From Granulosicoccus sp. (lineage in GTDB: Bacteria; Pseudomonadota; Gammaproteobacteria; Granulosicoccales; Granulosicoccaceae): a DNA stretch of 64,000 bases. The notes below the pieces were generated by a model. That model ran no database searches and was not told the DNA's origin. It saw only the letters and a list, made by a program, of their open reading frames with translations. The stretch lies in NCBI GenBank assembly GCA_020627685.1, contig JAHDGK010000016.1, forward strand, positions 1 to 64,000, in the 5' to 3' direction. Positions 41,882 to 50,753 of the stretch are shown here, in pieces. The number at the start of each line of letters is the position of its first letter. The stretch's first letter is position 1. The position numbers were made by a program, and so were the translations under genes.

Positions 41882-44800
41882 GCGCCCCTATCGATGCTGA
41901 TGTCAGGGTAAGAGCACTAGACCCGCAAACCTCCTTCATCGTTCAAGCACCTGCAGGCTCGGGTAAGACTGAGCTGCTTACTCGGCGAGTGCTCACCTTA
42001 CTGGCCACAGTAGATGAGCCTGAAGAGATTCTTGCCATTACGTTTACCCGTAAGGCTGCCAGTGAAATGCGCCAGCGTGTCGTTGAAACTCTGGAGAGAG
42101 TAGCGTCCGGAGCTCAGCCTGCCAATGAGTATGAAGCGGAAGGACATGCGCTTGCCATGGCGGTGTTAGTCAGAGACAAGGAACGCGACTGGCAAATAAT
42201 TAAAAATCCACAACGGCTCAATCTTCGCACCATCGATGCTTTGGCTACGCAACTGGCACATCGTTTACCGGTGACGTCTGCATTGGGTGCGCCTACCGGC
42301 GTCGTTGAAGATGCCGGGAGTTTATATCGTGAGGCGGCGACGCGTTTTATCGATAGCAACATCGCTATCATTGAACGAATTTTGTTGCAATTGGGCAATA
42401 AGCTGGACTTAGCACAGGCACTTCTCGCTGCTCTTCTGGCTAATAGAGATCAATGGAAGCGGCATCTCTATGCGGCTGATCAGCATGATGAACTCAGGGT
42501 TGCATTAGAAGGAATGTTGGCTGAGTTGGTTGAGTCGCGTTTGCAAAACCTATGCGTAAACATCCCTGTGGGTTTGAATGACTCATTGCCGGCTCGCTTA
42601 AGAGCTGCATGCGGATATTTATTGGAAGATAATGAAGGCGACCTGGATGAAATTGAATTTGAAAAGCAAGCCTGGCTGGATATAGAGTCTTTGCCGGGTG
42701 CGACCATCAATGATTTAAATCTGTGGGATAGCATTGGGCATGCGTTGCTCACTAAAAAGCCGGAAGTTCGTAACAGGCTGACTAAGAAAGAAGGCTTTCC
42801 GGCTAAGTCAGATGCCAAGAAGCGGGGAGTTGAGCCTGCTCAACTAGAGCTTCACAAACAAGGCATGGTGGACATACTCGACAGTGTACGTGAAGCCCCA
42901 GAGTTTATTGATGCTCTTATAGAAGTCTCCAGTCTGCCTTATCCGCGCTATCAGGATGCGCAGTGGGAGCTCTTGTCCGAGTTGCTAAGTGCTTTGCCTG
43001 ACTTATTAATTGAACTGCAACTACTGTTCAGTGAGCGTGGTGTTGTCGATTTCCCGGAGCTAGCGGAGCGCGCGCAATGGGCGCTGGGTCCTGAGGATGC
43101 ACCTACCGATCTTGCTCTGTCTATGGACTTATCGCTTAAGCACGTGTTGGTGGATGAGTTTCAGGATACATCGCAAACACAATTTCGTCTCTTCAGTCAG
43201 TTGGTCAGAGGTTGGGATCAAGGCGATGGCCGTACTTTTTTTGTCGTGGGTGATCCCATGCAATCTATCTATCGTTTTCGGGAGGGGGATGTTGCGTTGT
43301 TCTCCCAAGCCCGCGATGAGGGAATAGGGCCGGTAAAACTTGAGTCGCTGATATTGAGTGTTAATTTTCGCGCCGCGCCTACTGTTATTGATTGGGTGAA
43401 TGAAAGTTTTACGTCAATCTTTCCTGAGCGTGCTGATCCTGATAGTGGTGCCGTTCCGTATTCTGCTTCTGCTGCACATTTGCAGACCACAGGCTCCGTT
43501 AATGTTCACCCCTTGATCGGTGCTGACAAGTTGGTGGAAGCTGAGAAAGTGGCCGCCATAGCTCAGAATGCCATTAGTGATGATCCAGAACACCGCGTGG
43601 CTATATTGGTTCGAGCACGAGGACAAGCGAGTGATATTTTTGAGGCCTTAAGGCAAAAAGGTCTGGCGTATCAATCTATCGATATGGATCTAGTCGGCGA
43701 GCGGCCGGTTGTTAGAGACTTACTGTCTTTGTGTTTAGCACTCCGATATCCGCATGATCGTCTTCATTGGTTGTCGTTGCTAAGAGCCCCGTTTGTCGGT
43801 TTGGTGCTACACGATTTGCATGCGCTGATGCTTGACGCAAAATCCAACTCAGTAATTGAACTGTTAAGAGACACTGCAAGAGTACAGACGTTGTCTGCTG
43901 ATGGTCAGAGTCGGGTGCAGCGTTTCCTGAATATTGTTGAGCCTGCATTGAAGCGAGTTTCACGCAGTAGCTTGATGCCGTGGGTAGAAGCCATCTGGTT
44001 GCAGCTGGGAGGCCCGGCTGTTTGTCGTGATGATATCGATGCTGATGCAGCCGAGCGTGCCATCGTTAAATTATTTAGCTTAGAAGCTGAAGGGCGATTG
44101 TGGCAAAAGAGCGTACTGACTGATGCGATGAAGTCGCTATATGCCGAGAATCTTGACAACACACATTGTCAAATTCAGATAATGACCTTGCACAAGTCGA
44201 AAGGGTTAGAGTTCGACACGGTTATATTGCCAGCATTGGACAGGCAGACGAGAGCAGACAGCACGCAGTTATTAAACTGGTTTGAGAGCACGCTTGATGG
44301 TAAGCCTCAGCTCTTACTTGCACCGTTCGAACAATCGGGATTGCAATACGGTGACAAAGACAAAATAAATCGTCTGGTTAGAAAAGCCAGAGAACGTTGT
44401 GATGAGCAGGAGAAACTGCGCTTATTGTATGTAGCCTGCACACGTGCCAAGCACCATTTACATCTGGTTGCGCGCAGCGCTTTTGCCGCCAGTGGTGAAC
44501 TTAGAGCACCTATAAATTCGTCATTGTTAAAGCCGCTTTGGCCTTTGCTGGAGTCGGAATTTCAACAGGCAGCGTCTACACATTCTGCGACAGATGACGA
44601 GCAGAATGAGCAAAGTAGTCAGGACCAGCAACTGACGCTACTTGATGATGTTGATGATCAACCCGTCGCGCAGTTTGAGCGTCTACCCGCTGATAGTGCG
44701 TTTCCTAACCATAATCCCTTTGAATGGGAAAGTACCAATGAAGCCGTAGGCGACGATGAAGCAGCAATAGAGTTTTCGTGGGCCGGTCGTGATGCACGTG

Positions 44801-45339
44801 ATATCGGCACCGTCGTTCATTTACAGCTCCAACGCATTGCTTCATCCGGCAGCGCCGAAGCTGTCGACGTTGATCTTAATGACGTCAGTGTTATCGCAAA
44901 GCGCCAATTGAAAAATCTGGGCGTGCAAGCGCACAAGCTAGACGCGGCTTTGGATAGGGTTATGAAAGGGATCAACAATGCCTTGCAGGATGAGCGTGGT
45001 GCGTGGATCCTCGCCGCTCATACCGATGCGCGGTCAGAATGGGCTTTGAGCGTGCCGAACCTGGATGTAGAGAAAAGCCAAAGTGTTCAAAAAGTCATTA
45101 TTGATAGAACCTTTGTCGATGAACACGGAACGCGCTGGATTGTTGACTTTAAAACGGGTGATCATAGTGGTGGTCAAGTAGAGCAGTTTCTCGATGCGGA
45201 ACAGCTTCGATATTCTGATCAGTTAAATCGCTATGCTGATATTATGAGCAGAATTGAGAACCGCCCCATAAGGGTTGGCTTGTATTTTCCAATGCTCAGA
45301 GGCTGGAGGGAATGGGAGCCTGTGACAGGCAACAGCTGA
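41878..45339 (+). CDS. AddA-like UvrD-family helicase/nuclease
   Basis: Walker A 'QAPAGSGKTELLTRRVL', 'HVLVDEFQDTSQTQ', 'VVGDPMQSIYRFR', 'IMTLHKSKGLEFDTVILP', C-terminal 'RWIVDFKTG'; ATGA overlap. Confidence 0.93.
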   Translation: MSAPIDADVRVRALDPQTSFIVQAPAGSGKTELLTRRVLTLLATVDEPEEILAITFTRKAASEMRQRVVETLERVASGAQPANEYEAEGHALAMAVLVRDKERDWQIIKNPQRLNLRTIDALATQLAHRLPVTSALGAPTGVVEDAGSLYREAATRFIDSNIAIIERILLQLGNKLDLAQALLAALLANRDQWKRHLYAADQHDELRVALEGMLAELVESRLQNLCVNIPVGLNDSLPARLRAACGYLLEDNEGDLDEIEFEKQAWLDIESLPGATINDLNLWDSIGHALLTKKPEVRNRLTKKEGFPAKSDAKKRGVEPAQLELHKQGMVDILDSVREAPEFIDALIEVSSLPYPRYQDAQWELLSELLSALPDLLIELQLLFSERGVVDFPELAERAQWALGPEDAPTDLALSMDLSLKHVLVDEFQDTSQTQFRLFSQLVRGWDQGDGRTFFVVGDPMQSIYRFREGDVALFSQARDEGIGPVKLESLILSVNFRAAPTVIDWVNESFTSIFPERADPDSGAVPYSASAAHLQTTGSVNVHPLIGADKLVEAEKVAAIAQNAISDDPEHRVAILVRARGQASDIFEALRQKGLAYQSIDMDLVGERPVVRDLLSLCLALRYPHDRLHWLSLLRAPFVGLVLHDLHALMLDAKSNSVIELLRDTARVQTLSADGQSRVQRFLNIVEPALKRVSRSSLMPWVEAIWLQLGGPAVCRDDIDADAAERAIVKLFSLEAEGRLWQKSVLTDAMKSLYAENLDNTHCQIQIMTLHKSKGLEFDTVILPALDRQTRADSTQLLNWFESTLDGKPQLLLAPFEQSGLQYGDKDKINRLVRKARERCDEQEKLRLLYVACTRAKHHLHLVARSAFAASGELRAPINSSLLKPLWPLLESEFQQAASTHSATDDEQNEQSSQDQQLTLLDDVDDQPVAQFERLPADSAFPNHNPFEWESTNEAVGDDEAAIEFSWAGRDARDIGTVVHLQLQRIASSGSAEAVDVDLNDVSVIAKRQLKNLGVQAHKLDAALDRVMKGINNALQDERGAWILAAHTDARSEWALSVPNLDVEKSQSVQKVIIDRTFVDEHGTRWIVDFKTGDHSGGQVEQFLDAEQLRYSDQLNRYADIMSRIENRPIRVGLYFPMLRGWREWEPVTGNS

Positions 45340-45375
45340 TGTGGGCCTCGCGTTTTAAATAATATAGGTACGACT

Positions 45376-46044
45376 ATGGAAGCTGCATACTGGCAGAAAG
45401 CCTGGTCTGAAAACCGAATTGGTTTTCATCAGAAAAACGTCAATAAACGCTTGATTAAATACTGGCCGCGCCTAGATTTGAAAACGCCTTCCCAGGTGTT
45501 TGTACCATTGTGCGGAAAGTCCACAGATCTATTGTGGCTGCACGAGCAGGGACACTCTGTACTGGGTGTTGAGCTCAGCGCCAAGGCTGCAACGGCTTTT
45601 TACGTTGATAACAATCTGCAATACAGCGTTTCAGAGACGACCGACTTCACAATTTTCACTGGATTAAATGAGGCTAATGGGCTTGATATTTGGGCCGGGG
45701 ATTTCTTCAACTTAACGCCTGTGCATGTTGCTGATTGCACCGCCTATTACGACAGGGCGGCTATGATTGCGCTTCCTGATGACCTGAGGGCCGGCTATGC
45801 CGCTCATATGGGGCATATTATGAAAGCAGGGACGTCAGCGCTTTTGTTGGCTATTTCGTACGATCAGAGCAAGATGAAGGGGCCTCCTCACTCAGTTTCA
45901 GATGAAAACGTTCGCAAACTACTTGGTGAAGCCTTTGATATCTGCGAGCTAGAGCACTACAGTGGTGCGCAGCGTCTTGGGAATCTCGCCCAGCGAGGTC
46001 TTGAAACCTTGGACGAACGGGTCTATCTCTTGAAGCGTAACTAA
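45376..46044 (+). CDS. tpm: Thiopurine S-methyltransferase
   Basis: 'YWQKAWSENRIGFHQKNVNKRLIKYW', 'VFVPLCGKSTDLLWLHEQGHSVLGVELS'. Confidence 0.95.
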   Translation: MEAAYWQKAWSENRIGFHQKNVNKRLIKYWPRLDLKTPSQVFVPLCGKSTDLLWLHEQGHSVLGVELSAKAATAFYVDNNLQYSVSETTDFTIFTGLNEANGLDIWAGDFFNLTPVHVADCTAYYDRAAMIALPDDLRAGYAAHMGHIMKAGTSALLLAISYDQSKMKGPPHSVSDENVRKLLGEAFDICELEHYSGAQRLGNLAQRGLETLDERVYLLKRN

Positions 46045-46058
46045 TTGATTATTCTCAA

Positions 46059-46145
46059 ATGCCAAAACCAATTCAACGCGTAATCGGCTTTATTATTCTG
46101 TTAGCCACTGTCGGTATGGTTTCCTGTCAGGCGCTACTTACATAG
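46059..46145 (+). CDS. Candidate micro-ORF: 28 aa lipoprotein-like or leader peptide
   Basis: MPKPIQRVIGFIILLATVGMVSCQALLT: basic N-terminus, hydrophobic core, lipobox-like VSC; ends 2 nt before the XpaC start. Below ORF-track cutoff. Confidence 0.35.
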   Translation: MPKPIQRVIGFIILLATVGMVSCQALLT

Positions 46146-46147
46146 TC

Positions 46148-46996
46148 ATGTCTTCCGCTACTCGTATAAAGTCCGACACTAAACCGAAAGTACTGTTTCG
46201 CGGGCTACTGCTGTATTTTTTGGCGCTACCGTTGCTGCCGGCTGTATTTGCCTCCCTGCTGAGTAGAGATCCTATAGAGGCGGTTGCCAGAGCGGCCGGA
46301 TTTTTACTCATAGTCACTGCGGCGACGCTGATTCGGAAAGGCATTCGTTTAGATAACGAAGCGCGGAAACGTCGGCTGCGTCGTCGTGCCAGCACTATTC
46401 AATATCGAATGATAGGCGCAGGTTTGGTCACTGCCGGTGTGTTTGTAGTGGCTTGGCTGGGTCTGGGTGGTCGGTATTCTCTTATCGAAAGTATTTTGTA
46501 TGCTGGTGCAACCTTGCTAGGTTGCTACTTATATTACGACTTTGATCCTGCTCGTAAAGACCCCGAAATTGCAGCGGTTGGCATCACCACAGAAGAAATA
46601 ATCGAGCTACTGGATGAGGCTGAAGGTCGTCTTGAAAAAATTGAACACTCAAGCCGACAAATTAAAAATGTTGAGTTTCGTGATCGCCTACGCCGGATTG
46701 TGAAAGATGCTCGCGGCATACTGGACACCATTGAGAATGATCCTGTCGACGCTCGACGAGCTCGTAAATTCTTAAAGGTATACCTTGATGGAGCTCAGCA
46801 GGTTACCGAAGGCTATGCCCGTACGCATACCACTGGTGAGACACACGCATTAGAAGATAATTTTCGGCGGGTGCTAACCACGATAGAAACGGTCATTGCC
46901 GAGCAGCAAACCAAACTCAAAGAAAACAACCTGTCTGATCTGGATGTGAATATTGAAGTCCTGCAGATGCAACTTGAAAAAGAAGGCGTAACCTAA
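46148..46996 (+). CDS. XpaC-like membrane protein (5-bromo-4-chloroindolyl phosphate hydrolysis family)
   Basis: N-terminal hydrophobic segments plus helical C-terminus 'IEHSSRQIKNVEFRDRLRRIVKDARGILDTIENDP...ARKFLKVYLDGAQQVTEGY'; upstream of TelA. Confidence 0.8.
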   Translation: MSSATRIKSDTKPKVLFRGLLLYFLALPLLPAVFASLLSRDPIEAVARAAGFLLIVTAATLIRKGIRLDNEARKRRLRRRASTIQYRMIGAGLVTAGVFVVAWLGLGGRYSLIESILYAGATLLGCYLYYDFDPARKDPEIAAVGITTEEIIELLDEAEGRLEKIEHSSRQIKNVEFRDRLRRIVKDARGILDTIENDPVDARRARKFLKVYLDGAQQVTEGYARTHTTGETHALEDNFRRVLTTIETVIAEQQTKLKENNLSDLDVNIEVLQMQLEKEGVT

Positions 46997-47059
46997 GCTG
47001 AGTCAGTCCTTGACACTACGCGTAGCGTTAACTTCTCACTAACACGAAGGAGAGTATCC

Positions 47060-48229
47060 ATGAGTGAAACGACAACTGACATTGCCGACAAGGTAGACGT
47101 CTTACCTGGCACAGAGCTGCTGCCGGATTTAAAACACGACATCGTGCCTTACGAACAGGTTGATGCTTCAGAACGTCAGCTAATTGATCGTTTGATGAAT
47201 GAAATTAATTTAAGCGATAGCAACTCGGTTATTTTCTTCGGTAGCAAAGCTCAGCAAGAGTTGACAGCCATCTCCGACAACATGCTTGAAGGGGTGCGTA
47301 ATAAGGATTTAGGTTCCGCTGGCCGATCCCTAAACGATATGGTGAGTGTGTTACGCGGTTTTGAAGTAGAGAACTTCGATCCTAATGAACGTCCGGGATT
47401 TTTTACGCGTTTGTTCCGTCGATTGTTTGGAGGCGTCACGCCTGTTGCTAAGTTTATTCAACAGTATGAGGGTGTTCGTCGTCAGGTGGATACGGTCACC
47501 GATGATCTTGAAAAACACAAAACACTTTTACTGCGTGACATTAAATCCTTGGATAAGCTCTACAGCGCTAATCTAGATTACTTTCATAACCTGGAAGCCT
47601 ACATCGTTGCCGGAGAGCAGAAGCTCAAAGCCATTGATGACACGATGATTCCTGCCGCTGAGGCAAAGGCTGCCGAGCAAGACGATGTACTGCTCGCTCA
47701 AGAATTGCGTGATCTGCGTAGCGGGCGTGATGATCTAGAACGTCGTATTCACGATCTTCGCCTTACCCGGCAGGTCGCGATGCAAGGCTTGCCGAGTATT
47801 CGTCTTATTCAAGAAAACGACAAGGGCCTTGTTAACAAGATTAATTCAACGCTTGTCAATACAGTGCCTCTTTGGAGACAGCAACTAGCGCAGGCCGTGA
47901 CGATTTTCAGATCGGCGGAAGCTGCAAAAAGCGTCAAGGCCGCCAGCGACCTTACCAACGAGCTGTTAGAAAAAAATGCCGAGAATCTGCGTACTGCAAA
48001 TAAGACAGTCAGAGAAGAGCTTGAGCGTGGTGTGTTCGACGTCAATGCCGTCAAGCGTGCGAACGAGAATCTAATTGCCACTGTAGAAGAAAGCCTGCAA
48101 ATAGCAGATGAAGGTAAGCGTCGACGTGCAGACGCTGAGCGTCAACTGGAGTCTATGGAAGCTGAGCTGAAAGAAACTCTGAAAGCTGCCTCTGCACGGA
48201 CTCAATCTGCACCTGTAGCGGGAGTGTAA
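47060..48229 (+). CDS. Toxic anion resistance protein, TelA/KlaA family
   Basis: 'GARNKDLGSAGRSLND'-like TelA region; long coiled-coil; 'LPSIRLIQENDKGLVNKINSTLVNTVPLWRQQLAQAV' is TelA-like. Confidence 0.92.
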   Translation: MSETTTDIADKVDVLPGTELLPDLKHDIVPYEQVDASERQLIDRLMNEINLSDSNSVIFFGSKAQQELTAISDNMLEGVRNKDLGSAGRSLNDMVSVLRGFEVENFDPNERPGFFTRLFRRLFGGVTPVAKFIQQYEGVRRQVDTVTDDLEKHKTLLLRDIKSLDKLYSANLDYFHNLEAYIVAGEQKLKAIDDTMIPAAEAKAAEQDDVLLAQELRDLRSGRDDLERRIHDLRLTRQVAMQGLPSIRLIQENDKGLVNKINSTLVNTVPLWRQQLAQAVTIFRSAEAAKSVKAASDLTNELLEKNAENLRTANKTVREELERGVFDVNAVKRANENLIATVEESLQIADEGKRRRADAERQLESMEAELKETLKAASARTQSAPVAGV

Positions 48230-48231
48230 CG

Positions 48232-49338
48232 ATGGGTCTGTTCAGCAGATTCTTTAGTGAGTTTGTCGATGTCATCGAATGGACTGACGACACCAGTAAT
48301 ACCATGGTGTCGCGGTTCGAACGCTACGGTAATGAGATTAAGTACGGGGCAAAGCTCATTGTTCGCGAAGCGCAGTTTGCGGTTTTTGTGAACGAAGGTG
48401 AGGTAGCTGACGTACTAGGGCCTGGGACATACGAACTGGAAACCAAAAATCTTCCAGTGCTTACGACTTTGCAAAATTGGCATCACGGTTTTGAAAGTCC
48501 GTTTAAGGCTGAGGTTTATTTTTGTAACGCTCGCCGTTTCACGGATCTTAAATGGGGTACCAAACAACCCTTGATGTTGCGAGACAGTGAGTTTGGTGGT
48601 TTGCGTATTCGTGCTTTTGGTACCTATGGTGTACGAATTACCGACGCTCTAACGTTTATCCGTGAAATTGTCGGTACCGAAGGCGTTTTTACAACCGATG
48701 AAATCAGCTCGCAATTGCGTAATCTAATTACCTCACGATTTGCCACCATCATTGGCGGCTCCAACATACCCGTGTTGGATATGGCGGCAAACTACGACCA
48801 GTTAGGTGAATTCCTGACAACTCGGATTGCCCCTGAGTTTGGAGAGTACGGATTAGAACTCACACGAATTCTTGTCGAGAATATCTCTCTACCCCCTAAA
48901 GTGTCTGAAGCATTAGATAAGCGCACTAGCATGGGTATGACGGGTAATTTAGACCGGTATCTGCAATACCAGACGGGTGCGTCAATGGAAGCTGCAGCTG
49001 CTAACCCCGGTGGTGGTGCTTCTGATGGTGTCGGCATGGGTATTGGTTTTGCCATGGCCAATCAAATGAGCGATCAGATGCGTGGTTCAGGGCAGGTTGC
49101 GTCTCCGCCCCCGGTACCCGGGACTAGTCAGAGCGTTTATCACGTTGTTGTGGATGGTGAAGCACGGGGTCCGTATTCAGTTGATCTGCTCAAACAGCAA
49201 GCGGCATCGGGTGCATTGAGCGCCGATACGCTCGTTTGGGCACCGGAACTCGTCCAATGGCAAGCGGCCGGCACCGTCGATGCATTGAGCTCTGTGTGGG
49301 GAGACTCAAACCCTACGCCACCACCTATTCCGTCCTGA
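48232..49338 (+). CDS. SPFH-domain protein (YdjI-like) with C-terminal GYF_2 domain
   Basis: 'IKYGAKLIVREAQFAVFVNEGEVADVLGPGTYELETKNLPVL'; C-terminal 'YHVVVDGEARGPYSVDLLKQQAASGALSADTLVWAPELVQWQAAG'. Confidence 0.87.
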   Translation: MGLFSRFFSEFVDVIEWTDDTSNTMVSRFERYGNEIKYGAKLIVREAQFAVFVNEGEVADVLGPGTYELETKNLPVLTTLQNWHHGFESPFKAEVYFCNARRFTDLKWGTKQPLMLRDSEFGGLRIRAFGTYGVRITDALTFIREIVGTEGVFTTDEISSQLRNLITSRFATIIGGSNIPVLDMAANYDQLGEFLTTRIAPEFGEYGLELTRILVENISLPPKVSEALDKRTSMGMTGNLDRYLQYQTGASMEAAAANPGGGASDGVGMGIGFAMANQMSDQMRGSGQVASPPPVPGTSQSVYHVVVDGEARGPYSVDLLKQQAASGALSADTLVWAPELVQWQAAGTVDALSSVWGDSNPTPPPIPS

Positions 49339-49344
49339 ACCTTC

Positions 49345-49390
49345 TAGAGCGTTTAGCATCGCAACGTTTATGCTGCGACTTCACGCTCTA
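49345..49390 (+). promoter_or_regulatory. Intercistronic hairpin between SPFH and zinc-ribbon genes
   Basis: TAGAGCGT ... ACGCTCTA outer stem; TCGCA/TGCGA inner pairing. Confidence 0.35.
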
Positions 49391-49415
49391 AACATAATCG
49401 GTATATAGACTGACA

Positions 49416-50720
49416 ATGGGTCTGCGAGAACGGCTGCAAGCACAGTTGCAAGAACGCTTGGCGAATCAGGCGGCTGTGGATCATGATAAGTCTGCAGCGG
49501 TCAATCGATACGACTGGGCTCCAGACCGTTCGGACGCCAAGGATATTGGTGAGGCGACCACTAAGGCATTAACCGAGAAGCGTTTCCCTTGTGCCCAATG
49601 CGGTGCGGCTCTCAATTACGCTGTTGGTACACAATCGTTAGAGTGTCCCTATTGCGGGCACCTGAACGCGATTGCTGGCGGAGCAGAGCGTTTACGTGAG
49701 CTGGACTACCACACGGCACTAAGACGTCTTCAGGACTCGGCACACATCGAACCTGAACGTAATGTGATTGCGTGTCCCAATTGTGCAGCGCAATTTGCCA
49801 TGGACGCGCATATACACTCCGGTGATTGCCCGTTTTGCGGTACCTCGGTGGTCACCGAAACCAGTAAATCGAAACTACTCAAGCCGAAAGGTTTGCTGCC
49901 TTTTGCCATTACTTCAGATGCCGCGAGGGATGCTTACAAGCAGTGGTTAAATAAACGCTGGTTTGCGCCTAATGCGTTAAAAAAATACGCGCGTAGCGAT
50001 GCGAAGTTGAATGGTGTGTACATTCCCTATTGGACTTACGATAGTGATACGGCTACGTCGTATCAGGGGCAGAGAGGTGAGGTTTACTACGTCAGGCAAC
50101 GCTACACAACGACGATAAACGGTAAACGAGTTACCAGAACTCGTCAGGTGCCTAAAATACGTTGGTATCCGGCCAGTGGTCGTACGTCTCGTCATTTTGA
50201 TGATGTGTTGGTTGGGGCTACGCGAACGCTACCCCGCAAGATAACTGACTGGTTGGCCCCCTGGGATTTAGTCAATCTTGTGCCCTATACCGAGGAGTAT
50301 TTAGCCGGTTTTAGCAGCGAGGTTTATCAGGTTGATCTTGATGAAGGATTTAATATCGCTCAAGAGACGATGGACAATGTGATACGAAGTGACGTGCGTC
50401 GAGCGATCGGTGGTGACCAGCAACGTATTACGTCATTGCGAACACGTCATAGTGACACAACATTTAAGCATGTGCTTCTACCACTTTGGACTGCGGCCTT
50501 TCAGTTTCGCGGTAAGACCTATCGTTTTGTTGTTAATGGAAGAACGGGAAAAGTACAAGGCGAGCGCCCGTATAGCATTATTAAGATTGCTCTTGCCACG
50601 ATTGCTGGATTGATCTTCGCAGGCAGCGCATTAGTACTGATGAACCAATCAGGAGCGTTCGATAATTACAGTGGAGGATTTTCTACAGGCTTTGAGTCAG
50701 TTTTTGACCGACGTTTTTAA
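49416..50720 (+). CDS. Zinc-ribbon protein with C-terminal transmembrane helix (YdjG-like)
   Basis: 'CAQCGAALNYAVGTQSLECPYCG' and 'CPNCAAQFAMDAHIHSGDCPFCG'; C-terminal TM 'IIKIALATIAGLIFAGSALVLM'. Confidence 0.82.
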   Translation: MGLRERLQAQLQERLANQAAVDHDKSAAVNRYDWAPDRSDAKDIGEATTKALTEKRFPCAQCGAALNYAVGTQSLECPYCGHLNAIAGGAERLRELDYHTALRRLQDSAHIEPERNVIACPNCAAQFAMDAHIHSGDCPFCGTSVVTETSKSKLLKPKGLLPFAITSDAARDAYKQWLNKRWFAPNALKKYARSDAKLNGVYIPYWTYDSDTATSYQGQRGEVYYVRQRYTTTINGKRVTRTRQVPKIRWYPASGRTSRHFDDVLVGATRTLPRKITDWLAPWDLVNLVPYTEEYLAGFSSEVYQVDLDEGFNIAQETMDNVIRSDVRRAIGGDQQRITSLRTRHSDTTFKHVLLPLWTAAFQFRGKTYRFVVNGRTGKVQGERPYSIIKIALATIAGLIFAGSALVLMNQSGAFDNYSGGFSTGFESVFDRRF

Positions 50721-50753
50721 GTGATATCGGCTAACTGGATTCGTACGAACCCC

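Noticed and set aside
47020-47035. TTGACA followed by CTACGCGTAG palindrome before telA
   Set aside because: No suitable -10 at the expected spacing; a 10-bp palindrome alone is weak evidence.
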